Under the pieces are notes generated by a model, which was not told the origin of the DNA, made no database searches, and worked only from the letters and a program-made list of their open reading frames with translations. The position numbers were made by a program, and so were the translations under genes. This document shows, one piece after another, positions 1-7,939 of a stretch of DNA of 64,000 bases (within the stretch, counting starts at the first letter, position 1; each line of letters starts with the position of its first letter). This stretch comes from Mucilaginibacter paludis DSM 18603 (GTDB lineage Bacteria > Bacteroidota > Bacteroidia > Sphingobacteriales > Sphingobacteriaceae): assembly GCF_000166195.2 (NCBI RefSeq), contig NZ_CM001403.1, positions 4,668,432 to 4,732,431 on the forward strand, in the 5' to 3' direction.

Positions 1-1240
1 CCAGGTCGGTTGTGTTAATGGTTGTGCCACCAACGGTTACGGGTGTTAAGTCATAGTCGGCTACACTCTGGTCCATTTTATACTCCTCGTAATAACCAAA
101 ACCTTTGGTGTAGTGCAAGGCACCGCTGAACGATAGGTTGTCGGTAATTTTTTGATCAACCAGTAGCTGCGCATAATTTTGTGTGTAGTTATCGGTTTGG
201 TTGTAATAGTAACTGCCATCAGGCATTAAGCCAAGCTCATTATAAGTACGGTTACCGGCATTCAAAATATCTTGCGGCACACCATCCCAGGCCTGGTAGG
301 TTTTTTCGTAACCGGAGAAAACGTTAGCCCGGATCAGTGTATTTTTACCGTAATAAGCGCCGCTAAAAAAATAGGATTTGAGGTCGGACGAGGCGCGGTC
401 GATATATCCATCGGATTTGATGCGCGATAAGCGGCCGTCAAAGGTAAACTTACCATCTATCAAACCTGTACCCAGGCTCAGCGTATTTTTAAGCGTACCA
501 TACGAGCCTGCGGAGTTGTTAATTTCGGCATAAGCGCTATCGCGGCGTGTGGTAGTTTGGATGTTGATACTGGCGCCAAAAGCTCCCGCGCCATTGGTTG
601 ATGTACCTACGCCGCGCTGTATCTGGATGTTATCAACAGAGGAAGCCAGGTCGGGCAGATCGACAAAATAGGCGCCCTGATCTTCAGCATCGTTTAATGG
701 TATGCCATTCAGGGTGATATTGGTACGCGTACCGTCCGATCCGCGAATGCGGATCCCGGTATAGCCAATCCCTGTACCGGCATCGGAGGTAACTACAGCC
801 GATGGTGTTTGATTAAGCAAAAAGGGCAGATCCTGTCCGAAATTATTTTTCTGCAGATCCTTCTTGCTCAGGTTGGTAAAGGTGGTAGGGGCATTGTTGG
901 ATGCACGTGTGGCGCTCACCGTTACCTCGTCGGTAATCATGTTGCTTTTAGTTAATTGAAAATCGCGATCCTGGTTGCCGCTTACGCTGATGGAGGCTTG
1001 AGCCAGTTGGTAACCAATGTAAGTTACCTTAATGGTATAGCTGCCTGCTTTAATATTTTTAATGCGGTAATTGCCTTTACTATCGGCAAGGGTGTTTAAG
1101 TAAGTATTTTCGATACTTACGGTAGCGCCGGGCAAGGTTTCGCCTGTACGCTGGTCGGTAATCTTTCCGGATACGGAAAACTGGGCCGCCGCCACAAAAG
1201 GCAGCATCAGGCCACTAATGGCCAATAATAATTTTTTCAA
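1..1240 (-). CDS. TonB-dependent outer membrane receptor, probably thiamine-related (3' part outside the window)
   Basis: This is the N-terminal part (about 413 residues) of an outer membrane TonB-dependent receptor; the barrel continues beyond base 1. The best start is TTG at 1240-1238, giving a signal peptide that begins MKKLLLAISGLMLPFVAAAQ; no in-frame ATG lies upstream of it. A carboxypeptidase-regulatory-like domain follows (about residues 22-105, with GKITD, GATV and YIGYQ), then a plug domain (about 110-220, with IRIRGSDGTRTNITLNGIPL and QRGVGTSTNGAGAFG). A TPP riboswitch lies directly upstream, so the receptor probably imports thiamine or a precursor and is switched off by TPP. Such riboswitch-controlled receptors are known in Bacteroidota. 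The substrate is inferred from the riboswitch alone. The receptor family is certain. Confidence 0.9.
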   Translation of the reverse strand, partial: MKKLLLAISGLMLPFVAAAQFSVSGKITDQRTGETLPGATVSIENTYLNTLADSKGNYRIKNIKAGSYTIKVTYIGYQLAQASISVSGNQDRDFQLTKSNMITDEVTVSATRASNNAPTTFTNLSKKDLQKNNFGQDLPFLLNQTPSAVVTSDAGTGIGYTGIRIRGSDGTRTNITLNGIPLNDAEDQGAYFVDLPDLASSVDNIQIQRGVGTSTNGAGAFGASINIQTTTRRDSAYAEINNSAGSYGTLKNTLSLGTGLIDGKFTFDGRLSRIKSDGYIDRASSDLKSYFFSGAYYGKNTLIRANVFSGYEKTYQAWDGVPQDILNAGNRTYNELGLMPDGSYYYNQTDNYTQNYAQLLVDQKITDNLSFSGALHYTKGFGYYEEYKMDQSVADYDLTPVTVGGTTINTTDL

Positions 1241-1310
1241 TGTGTGTTGAATTAAATTGAGTTAAACCATCTGCCCGTCAGGGCGAACAAGCAGTACACT
1301 TAACTATTTT

Positions 1311-1517
1311 ACCTCTCCCTCCGCCGGCATTACCCGGATCAGGTGCATGTTTCAGTCAATAGTCGGCGGTCAATAGTCGTTAGCCCTTTTTATCGGACTC
1401 AAGACTTTTTGACTCAAGACTTTGTACTTAAACAATGGGTTTGATCTCAGCCTGTCTTTCAGTTTGGTTAAAACAATTTGCAACTTGTTTTATCTTTCCA
1501 AAGCAAGGCACCCCTTG
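1311..1517 (-). promoter_or_regulatory. TPP riboswitch (THI element) with a long junction insertion
   Basis: Read on the minus strand, the conserved TPP aptamer blocks appear in order: GGGGTGCC near 1513-1506, GGCTGAGATCAAACCC near 1452-1437, then ACCTGATCCGGGTAATGCC near 1344-1326 and GGCGGAGGGA ending near 1316. These match the thi-box consensus closely. The stretch between the ACCC block and the ACCTGATC block is about 92 nt, whereas it is usually about 5 nt. It holds two copies of AGTCTTGAGTC and two of GACTATTGAC. The receptor start codon lies about 70 nt downstream, after a small hairpin (GCCC/GGGC, 1273-1284) that could belong to the expression platform. Confidence 0.93.
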
Positions 1518-1529
1518 AGAATTATGCTG

Positions 1530-1537
1530 CAAATATA
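1530..1537 (-). promoter_or_regulatory. -7 promoter box for the riboswitch transcript
   Basis: On the minus strand the sequence is TATATTTG, an exact match to the Bacteroidota -7 consensus TAnnTTTG. It lies about 13 nt before the first riboswitch block, where a transcription start for the leader is expected. A clear -33 TTTG was not found. Confidence 0.55.
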
Positions 1538-1830
1538 GAAATAGATTTGATAAATGGGGAATAGGGAGAATTATGGAAGATGAGAAGGTAAAATGGGATA
1601 GGTGCTATAAGATAGGTGACATTGGATGGAAAGGGTAAAAAATGAAAGACTTATATTCTCTTCAGTTCTTTTAAACTGCTTTCAGATTGCTATAGGATGA
1701 AATTGGATGCCTATTATTTTAGCACTTGCTTATAGTGACTTCTTCTTTAGTCAGTGCGCATATTTTGCTCCTATAATCATTATTCTTAATTTAGAACATC
1801 GGCCCGCTCAAACGCCGCGGGAAGGGCTTT

Positions 1831-1858
1831 GTTCTTTTTGTCTTGATACAAAAAGAAC
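1831..1858. repeat. Hairpin within repeat-rich intergenic DNA
   Basis: GTTCTTTTTGT (1831-1841) and ACAAAAAGAAC (1848-1858) form a perfect 11-bp stem with a 6-nt loop. It sits in the non-coding stretch between the riboswitch promoter and the IS element (about 1540-2250). The open frame over this region (1707-2144) has no domain, signal peptide or plausible composition, so I read it as non-coding. The hairpin resembles dispersed intergenic repeats of Sphingobacteriaceae; that comparison is from memory. Confidence 0.5.
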
Positions 1859-2073
1859 CAAAAAAATCAAGACTGCCCGATCCTTCCACCCACAGGCCAG
1901 CTCCCGGCCCGGCGTGCAGTCTGGCCTTTGCCCGCTTCCATCCGCTACACCAAATAACCAATCGACATCAAGCGTCCCCGCTATTTTTTCCGGTAAGATC
2001 TCTTTCCGAGCGATAAGTTTACGGCAATCTGTTAATACGCAAAGATTCAAAAAAGTGGCGGCCCCGTGCGATT

Positions 2074-2089
2074 CCTTCCCTTGGGAAGG
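2074..2089. repeat. Palindromic repeat, GATTC-associated family
   Basis: CCTTCCC and GGGAAGG flank two bases, preceded by GTGCGATT. The layout (GTGnGATT followed by a pyrimidine-rich arm, two bases and the complementary purine arm) is the same as that of the copy at 9770-9785, which suggests one family of short palindromic repeats. Confidence 0.5.
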
Positions 2090-2169
2090 TGCAGAAAGGG
2101 GTCTATACGCCTGGCTTTACGTCGTCCCCATTTTTTTCGTTTAACTGGGCCCATTACTTATGAATACTG

Positions 2170-2249
2170 AAAGATATGCCCGACCGCGTTAGGGATTGCA
2201 ACGTAAAGCCCGGAATGAGCGATAGCGAATGAGGACTTGCAGTGTAAAG
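2170..2249. repeat. Left part of an intergenic repeat interrupted by the IS110 element
   Basis: This stretch carries AGATATGCCCGACCGCG, GTAAAGCCCGGAATGAGCG and GGACTTGCAGTGTAAAG. The DNA directly beyond the insertion (3592 onward) begins ATATGAGCCCGGCCCGACGG. Rejoining the two sides at the shared TGTAAAG gives one continuous motif-rich sequence, which suggests the IS landed inside a pre-existing repeat. I recall similar sequence between genes in related genomes but cannot verify it here. Confidence 0.45.
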
Positions 2250-2291
2250 GTACTGTCTTTAAAAACAAATAATATTTCATAAAAAATTAAA

Positions 2292-3380
2292 TTAATTTTG
2301 TTGTTCAATGAGAGCTTCTTTTAGATGTTCATCAAGTGTAGCCCCAGGCATTGCCGGGGCTATTATTTTTTTATTATGATCGAATTTAGAGTCATATTTT
2401 TCGTTTTTCTTCCACAAGTAATACATCATCACCAGTAGCTTTTTTTGTACCGCTACATAACCTTTCATCTTGATCCTTGTGCGGTCATATACCCGCTCAA
2501 ATAACTTTTGGAATTGAGGCTGATCATCCCGGACTGCACAGAATGCCGGCATATGTAATATCCGCCTGATCCTTGAATTGCCTTTTTTAGAAATTTTAGT
2601 TTTTCCTGTGTGCTTTCCCGACTCATTTTCTATTACATCATATCCTGCGTATTTGACTAGGCTTGCTGCATTGTCAAATAAAATGAAGCCATTGGTTTCC
2701 GCTGCTACAACGGCAAAGGATAATGTACCAAAGCCTTTAATCTCACAAATATTTTTGTGGTGCTGTTTGAGGACAGGATCTGATTTGATCACCTTAGCTA
2801 TAATGTCTTCCATTTCTTTAAGATGTTTTTCAATCAGTCTTAAGGTGTTTTTAAGTTGTTTAATGATGTCTTTGTTTTGGAACTGGCTATGTTCGATACT
2901 ATGGAGTTGATTAGCTGTAGCCGTGTGCATTTCATTAAGGTTTTGATGCTGGCGTGTATAGTCGCGAAGTGTGTATAGTTCTTTGCTTGGGGGTGTCCAC
3001 AGTTGCAGTTTCTTCTCTGCACCTATTTTGGCAAGACCACGTGCATCTATCTTATCGTTCTTGGATCTGTTGCCGTCTGCCTGTAAATACTTTTTCGCCT
3101 TATTAGGTAACAGGTTACTAACATTCCTGTCCTTACCATTTAAAAACCAGGCAAGTTGCTCGTGATACACACCTGTGGCTTCCATTACAAAAAAAATAGG
3201 CAATGCTTCTTTACAATGACTTTTGATCCATTCTAAAAGTGATTGAAAGCCGACCTTGCTGTTATCAAATTTGTGACTGGCTTTTACTTTAACATCCTGC
3301 TGGTCGTTGATAACAGATAAGCAACAGGCAAAATCTTTCATGGAGATATCAATCCCCACAGAATACTTTAAATTCTTCAT
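2292..3380 (-). CDS. IS110-family transposase (DEDD recombinase)
   Basis: This 362-residue recombinase would cut and rejoin DNA guided by a bridge RNA. The N-terminal RuvC-like DEDD domain shows D11 (VGIDIS), E67 (VMEATGVYH), D109 and D112 (KNDKIDARGL). A coiled stretch at about 140-200 links it to the C-terminal Transposase_20 domain (about 210-300), where S269 in KGNSRIRRIL matches the conserved nucleophilic serine of the family. Length and motifs are those of an intact protein. It is transcribed toward the TonB receptor and away from aspS. No frameshift is seen, so the element may be active. Confidence 0.95.
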   Translation of the reverse strand: MKNLKYSVGIDISMKDFACCLSVINDQQDVKVKASHKFDNSKVGFQSLLEWIKSHCKEALPIFFVMEATGVYHEQLAWFLNGKDRNVSNLLPNKAKKYLQADGNRSKNDKIDARGLAKIGAEKKLQLWTPPSKELYTLRDYTRQHQNLNEMHTATANQLHSIEHSQFQNKDIIKQLKNTLRLIEKHLKEMEDIIAKVIKSDPVLKQHHKNICEIKGFGTLSFAVVAAETNGFILFDNAASLVKYAGYDVIENESGKHTGKTKISKKGNSRIRRILHMPAFCAVRDDQPQFQKLFERVYDRTRIKMKGYVAVQKKLLVMMYYLWKKNEKYDSKFDHNKKIIAPAMPGATLDEHLKEALIEQQN

Positions 3381-3399
3381 GCTTTACAAATTATAGTTA

Positions 3400-3570
3400 T
3401 CATCAGTAAACCTCTTTTAAGTCTTTGCTCATGTTAATAGCTGATCAGGTGCGAAACCTGTCAATAGGTACTGTTCTGACTCTAAGAAGTAAAAAAAGGA
3501 GGGTAAGCCTTTCTCATCAACATCGTAATTACTACGTGTCCTGCCCGGACTCAAAGTGCCTCCTTTTATT
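3400..3570 (-). ncRNA. Candidate IS110 bridge RNA
   Basis: The region upstream of the transposase is strongly structured. AAAAGGAGG and CCTCCTTTT pair (3494-3502 with 3559-3567) around a 56-nt loop, a candidate target-binding loop. A second hairpin pairs CAGGT with ACCTG (3446-3450 with 3456-3460). Next to it, ACAGTACCT (minus strand, 3474-3466) is identical to the element's right end at the junction (2256-2248). That identity is what a donor guide must have. The target guides could not be assigned by eye, and the RNA ends are estimates. Confidence 0.6.
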
Positions 3571-3731
3571 CTGATTTATACAAATGTAAAGATATGAGCC
3601 CGGCCCGACGGAGGAGGGAAACGCCCAAAGCATTATGCTTAATAAATAGCTGCCCTAATTTAATCAGTGCAATCAAAAAAAATCAATCCAATCAGTGGCC
3701 AATCAATACGCCTATCTTTTAAAGAAAATGT

Positions 3732-3739
3732 TACTTTTG
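3732..3739 (+). promoter_or_regulatory. -7 promoter box of aspS
   Basis: TACTTTTG fits TAnnTTTG and lies 20 nt before the ATG at 3760. It falls inside the longer open frame that starts at 3667, which argues that the real start codon is 3760. Confidence 0.55.
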
Positions 3740-3759
3740 CAAACTTTATTAAATCAATT

Positions 3760-5505
3760 ATGCTCAGAACTCACACTTGTGGCGATTTAAACATCAGCCA
3801 TTTAGGCCAAACTGTTACTTTATGCGGATGGGTGCAAAAATCGCGCGATTTAGGCGGTACCACGTTTATTGATGTGCGCGACCGGTATGGTTTAACCCAA
3901 TTGGTGTTTAATACCGATACCGACGTTGCTTTACGCGAAGTTAGCCGTGGGCTTGGCCGTGAGTTTGTAATTAAGGTTACCGGCAAGGTGGTAGAGCGTT
4001 CCAACAAAAACGCCAAACTATCAACCGGGGATATTGAAATTACGGTAGCCGAAATTGAGGTGCTTAATTCGGCCAAAATTCCGCCGTTTTTAATTGAGGA
4101 CGATACCGATGGCGGCGAGGAGCTGCGTGCCAAATACCGTTACCTGGATTTGCGCCGTGCGCCGATACGCAACAACATGATCCTTCGTCATAAAATGGCG
4201 CAGGAAGTAAGAAAATACCTGGACGGGATGAACTTTATTGAGGTGGAAACCCCGGTACTCATTAAATCGACCCCGGAGGGCGCACGCGATTTTGTGGTGC
4301 CCAGCCGTATGAATGCCGGTGAGTTTTACGCTTTGCCGCAATCGCCGCAAACGTTTAAACAACTGCTGATGGTGAGCGGTTTTGACCGTTATTTCCAGAT
4401 TGTGAAATGCTTCCGCGATGAGGATCTGCGCGCCGACAGGCAGCCGGAGTTTACCCAGATTGACTGCGAAATGTCGTTCATAACCCAGGAAGATATTTTA
4501 AATACGTTTGAAGGTTTAGCGCGGACCTTATTTAAAAACGTAAAGGGGATTGACCTGATTGATTTCCCAAGGATGCAGTATGCCGATGCGATGCGTTTAT
4601 ACGGATCGGATAAACCGGATGTGCGTTTCGGGATGCAGTTTGTTGAACTGAATGATATAGTTAAAGGTAAAGGTTTTGGCGTGTTTGATAATGCCGGCCT
4701 GGTTGTGGGTATTAATGCCAAAGGCGCCGCCGATTATACCCGCAAGCAATTAGATGAACTAACCGAATGGTTAAAACGCCCGCAGATTGGTGCTACAGGT
4801 TTGATTTACCTTCGTCACAATAGTGATGGCAGCTTAAAATCGTCGGTTGATAAATTTTATAACGAGGACGAACTGAAAAAATGGTCGGCAGCGTTTGATA
4901 CCCAACCAGGCGACCTGGTATTGATATTGGCCGGGCAAACCGATAAGGTGCGTAAACAACTGAACGAACTCCGTTTAGAAATGGGAACACGTTTGGGCTT
5001 ACGCGATAAAAATACCTTTGCCCCGCTATGGGTGCTGGATTTTCCTTTACTGGAATGGGACGAAGAAACCTCACGCTACCACGCCATGCACCACCCCTTC
5101 ACTTCGCCTAAACCGGAAGATATTGCTTTGCTGGAAACCGACCCTGGAGCGGTACGCGCCAATGCTTACGATATGGTGATCAACGGTATTGAGGTAGGCG
5201 GAGGATCAATCCGGATCCACGACCGCGAACTGCAAGCGTTAATGTTTAAGCACCTTGGTTTTTCGCCGGAAGAAGCGCAAAAACAATTTGGCTTTTTAAT
5301 GGATGCCTTTGAGTTTGGTGCCCCTCCGCATGGTGGTATCGCTTTTGGGTTTGACCGCCTGTGCTCTATTTTTGCCGGGCTGGATTCGATCCGCGATGTA
5401 ATTGCCTTCCCTAAAAACAATTCGGGCCGCGATGTGATGATCGACTCGCCATCAACTATTGCCGACGCACAATTGAATGAATTAAAGATTAAGACGACCG
5501 TTTAA
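3760..5505 (+). CDS. aspS: Aspartyl-tRNA synthetase
   Basis: A class II aminoacyl-tRNA synthetase that charges tRNA-Asp in the cytoplasm. The 581-residue product starts MLRTHTCGDLNISHLG; an N-terminal OB-fold anticodon domain (about 1-110) is followed by the catalytic domain with motif 2 (FRDEDLRADRQPEFTQID), a bacterial-type insertion domain (about 280-420) and motif 3 (GGIAFGFDRLCSIFAG). The length is normal for bacterial AspRS. The upstream in-frame start at 3667 would add 31 unrelated residues and place the promoter box inside the gene, so it is rejected. The FKBP lipoprotein gene follows after 2 nt. Confidence 0.98.
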   Translation: MLRTHTCGDLNISHLGQTVTLCGWVQKSRDLGGTTFIDVRDRYGLTQLVFNTDTDVALREVSRGLGREFVIKVTGKVVERSNKNAKLSTGDIEITVAEIEVLNSAKIPPFLIEDDTDGGEELRAKYRYLDLRRAPIRNNMILRHKMAQEVRKYLDGMNFIEVETPVLIKSTPEGARDFVVPSRMNAGEFYALPQSPQTFKQLLMVSGFDRYFQIVKCFRDEDLRADRQPEFTQIDCEMSFITQEDILNTFEGLARTLFKNVKGIDLIDFPRMQYADAMRLYGSDKPDVRFGMQFVELNDIVKGKGFGVFDNAGLVVGINAKGAADYTRKQLDELTEWLKRPQIGATGLIYLRHNSDGSLKSSVDKFYNEDELKKWSAAFDTQPGDLVLILAGQTDKVRKQLNELRLEMGTRLGLRDKNTFAPLWVLDFPLLEWDEETSRYHAMHHPFTSPKPEDIALLETDPGAVRANAYDMVINGIEVGGGSIRIHDRELQALMFKHLGFSPEEAQKQFGFLMDAFEFGAPPHGGIAFGFDRLCSIFAGLDSIRDVIAFPKNNSGRDVMIDSPSTIADAQLNELKIKTTV

Positions 5506-5507
5506 AC

Positions 5508-5978
5508 ATGAAAAAATATATCATTGCTTTATTAATTCTGGTTTCAGGATTATCTGCTTGTAAAAAAAGCGCAACCTTTGATCCCGCCAAACAAGCTATT
5601 GAAGATGATGCCACTATCCAGGCTTATCTGAAAGCCAACCCTTCCATCACGGCTACAAAAGATGCTTCGGGTTTATATTACCAGATTATTACGCCGGGAA
5701 CGGGAAATAATCCAACCGGTAGCTCTACCGTTACCGTAAATTATACCGGGAAGCTGCTTGATGGTACTACGTTTGATACAACGACCGGCAAGAAATCATT
5801 AACCATTTCATTGAAAAGTGTAATTCAGGGATGGACGATCGGCGTACCACTGATAAAAACCGGTGGCCGCATCTTGCTCATCATTCCTTCAGGCCTGGCT
5901 TATGGCAATAGCAGTGCAGGCAGTATACCGGCTAATACGGTATTGACCTTTACTATCGATTTAATAAGTTTTAGTTAA
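5508..5978 (+). CDS. FKBP-type peptidyl-prolyl isomerase lipoprotein
   Basis: A 156-residue envelope protein that should catalyse cis-trans isomerisation of proline bonds. The signal peptide ends in a lipobox (SGLSAC, Cys18), so it is a lipoprotein. A single FKBP domain covers about residues 55-156, with VTVNYTGKLLDGTTFDTT, VIQGWTIGVPLIKTGGR and IPSGLAYGNSSAGSIPANT. It lies 2 nt after aspS and is probably cotranscribed with it; it converges on ispF with only 6 nt between the two stop codons. Confidence 0.92.
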   Translation: MKKYIIALLILVSGLSACKKSATFDPAKQAIEDDATIQAYLKANPSITATKDASGLYYQIITPGTGNNPTGSSTVTVNYTGKLLDGTTFDTTTGKKSLTISLKSVIQGWTIGVPLIKTGGRILLIIPSGLAYGNSSAGSIPANTVLTFTIDLISFS

Positions 5979-5984
5979 AGTGGT

Positions 5985-6503
5985 TTAGCTGATAATATTT
6001 GGTTGAGGAGCATATAGCTTGTTGGTATCCTTCTCAATCAAACATACAGCATATGCAACCACACCCTCTTCGCGGCCAATAAAGCCCATTTGTTCGTTGG
6101 TGGTGGCCTTTATAGAAATATCTTCTTCGCTGATGGCTATCGCATCGGCAATGTGCTTTTTCATGGCCGGGATATGCGGATTAATCTTGGGTGCCTCAAG
6201 GCATACCATGGCATCGATGTTACCGATTCGCCAGTCTTTTTCGCTTAGTAGCTTGACCACTTCCTGCAATAATACGAGGCTGCTGATACCTTTCCAGCGG
6301 TCGTCGGTGTTTGAAAAATGGTAGCCTATATCGCGCAGGTTAGCAGCGCCAAGCAAGGCGTCGCAAATAGCGTGTAACAAAACATCGGCATCGGAGTGCC
6401 CATAAGCGCCCGAATGATGATCTAACTTTACGCCACCTAAAACAAAGGGATGACCGGCACGCAGCTGGTGCACATCAAAACCAAAACCTACTTTTATTTT
6501 CAT
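5985..6503 (-). CDS. ispF: 2-C-methyl-D-erythritol 2,4-cyclodiphosphate synthase
   Basis: Fifth enzyme of the MEP isoprenoid pathway; it converts CDP-ME 2-phosphate to ME-cPP. The 172-residue product carries the metal site FGFDVHQL (D10, H12), the GHSDADVLLHA motif and the family ending around TTNEQMGFIGREEGVVAYAV. It is slightly longer than the usual 157-160 residues because of a C-terminal tail. It follows porV after 6 nt on the same strand, a pairing I recall from other Bacteroidota. Confidence 0.97.
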   Translation of the reverse strand: MKIKVGFGFDVHQLRAGHPFVLGGVKLDHHSGAYGHSDADVLLHAICDALLGAANLRDIGYHFSNTDDRWKGISSLVLLQEVVKLLSEKDWRIGNIDAMVCLEAPKINPHIPAMKKHIADAIAISEEDISIKATTNEQMGFIGREEGVVAYAVCLIEKDTNKLYAPQPNIIS

Positions 6504-6509
6504 GTATTA

Positions 6510-7694
6510 TTATTTGCCACCAAATTTATACCCTAAGGAAAAACGAAGGGTATTAGCTAAGGGGCTCTGTTGCTGATCCGAGATCAGGTATGAGAAATCA
6601 ATATCAATATCATTGTACTTTAACCCAGCACCAAGGGTAAGGTACTGCCGGTTGCCTTTATCCGGGTTTTCGTAAAAATAGCCTGCACGCAACGCAAATT
6701 GTTTGTTGTACCAGTACTCTAAGCCTGTGGAGTAGCTAATCTCTTTAAGCTCTTCGCTAAAGCCTCCGGGCGCATCACTGAAAGAGCCGAAAATGCCCGA
6801 AACTACTGACCGGTTATCATCTTTTCCAGAAATAATATTTCCGTTGGCGTCACGTATCGGCGGGGTTGGTACCAGCAGTTTATTCAAATCAAGCGCTAAG
6901 GTTACCTGGTTATACTCATCTAAAAACCAGGTATTGGCAGCGCCGATTTTTAAATTGGTAGGTAACGAATATTTTTGCCCGCCATCAGTATACCCAATTT
7001 TGGTACCGATGTTTGAAATGTTGGTGCCGAAGGCGAAGGTAGCATCGCGGCCAAACTGTTGCCCTTTACTGGTATAATATAATGAAACATCTGTTGCAAC
7101 GCCATTTGCGGCTTTTATTTGCTGCCCCTCAACAAAGGCCCCGTTGCTTAAACTGGAATGGATATAGCGTAAGGTTAAACCCAGGGAAAAATTAGTACCG
7201 AATTTGCGGGCGTAAGATCCGTCGATTGAAAACTCGTTGGGCTGGTAGGTGCCCTGCGCACTTTGATATTGATCGAACAACTCGATGGTGCCTAAATTAA
7301 AATAGCGTAATGAGGCGCCGAAGGCATTCCTGTCGTCAATTTTTTTTGCGAAACTGAGATAAGCCAGATTAACATCGGGTAAAAGGTGACGCAGCCAAGG
7401 GCTGTAGGATAACGATAAACTGGTTTTATCTTCGATAAAAGCGAGTTTTGACGGGTTCCAGTAATTAGCGTTTACATCGGGCGATAATGCAACCCCGGCA
7501 TCACCCAGCGCCCCGGAGCGTGAATCGGGCGAAACTGTTAAAAAAGGAACAGCGGTAGGTATGGCGTTGGCAGAACTGCCATTAGTATTGGTGCCGCCCG
7601 CACCTACTACCTGTGCTGCAGTTGTGGCGGGATAAAGCACAACAAACGCAACAAGATAGATGATTAACCGTATAAAATGTTTTGGTAGATTCAT
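6510..7694 (-). CDS. porV: Type IX secretion outer membrane protein PorV (LptO)
   Basis: A 394-residue outer membrane beta-barrel that in T9SS receives substrates from the SprA translocon and hands them to the PorU attachment machinery. A signal peptide (cleaved after TTAAQ) is followed by the family N-terminus VPFLTVSPDSRSGALGDAG and YWNPSKLAF. Alternating hydrophobic strands run to a terminal LRFSLGYKFGGK. It is upstream of ispF (6-nt gap) and divergent from gldJ. porU is not next to it, unlike the porU-porV order of Flavobacterium. Confidence 0.92.
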   Translation of the reverse strand: MNLPKHFIRLIIYLVAFVVLYPATTAAQVVGAGGTNTNGSSANAIPTAVPFLTVSPDSRSGALGDAGVALSPDVNANYWNPSKLAFIEDKTSLSLSYSPWLRHLLPDVNLAYLSFAKKIDDRNAFGASLRYFNLGTIELFDQYQSAQGTYQPNEFSIDGSYARKFGTNFSLGLTLRYIHSSLSNGAFVEGQQIKAANGVATDVSLYYTSKGQQFGRDATFAFGTNISNIGTKIGYTDGGQKYSLPTNLKIGAANTWFLDEYNQVTLALDLNKLLVPTPPIRDANGNIISGKDDNRSVVSGIFGSFSDAPGGFSEELKEISYSTGLEYWYNKQFALRAGYFYENPDKGNRQYLTLGAGLKYNDIDIDFSYLISDQQQSPLANTLRFSLGYKFGGK

Positions 7695-7939
7695 CGCCCT
7701 AATTTAGGAGTAATTTTTTTTAAATATATATTTAATAGTTACCTGATGCAATATACATAACGGATAATTTTTTGAGCTAAGCTTTCGCACAATTATTAAG
7801 ATATATCACCCATAATAACTTTCGGTTTTAACGTTAATATGAGTGTAATTGTTAAAAAAACAAAAAATTTATCTGATTGGTGTATATTAGCGAAACCAAT
7901 TATTTATACTTGTTTGATTGAACGAAGTTTTGTGAACCA
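7695..7939. other. Divergent intergenic region between porV and gldJ
   Basis: These 245 AT-rich bases must hold the promoters of porV and gldJ. I see only near matches to the -7 consensus, for example TATACTTG near 7906 facing gldJ, and no strong palindrome. Confidence 0.4.

Larger units (their letters stand above)
2250..3591 (-). mobile_element. IS110-family insertion sequence, complete
   Basis: The element is about 1.34 kb. Both junctions carry TGTAAAG (2243-2249 and 3585-3591), consistent with a short core (CT on the element's own strand) shared by target and element rather than terminal inverted repeats. It has a long non-coding left end (about 210 nt upstream of the transposase) and a short right end (about 42 nt). 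This asymmetry is that of IS110-group elements, whose bridge RNA comes from the left end. The boundaries are inferred from the shared core, not from an empty site. Confidence 0.7.

Noticed and set aside
1707..2144. 145-codon open frame in the repeat-rich region
   Set aside because: Overlaps a perfect hairpin and a palindromic repeat, has no domain or credible start, and the opposite strand is open as well; read as non-coding.
2578..3165. Plus-strand open frames opposite the IS110 transposase
   Set aside because: Shadows of the transposase gene; no independent start signal or domain.
3667..3759. Extended N-terminus of aspS
   Set aside because: The promoter box lies inside it and the 31 extra residues do not belong to AspRS.
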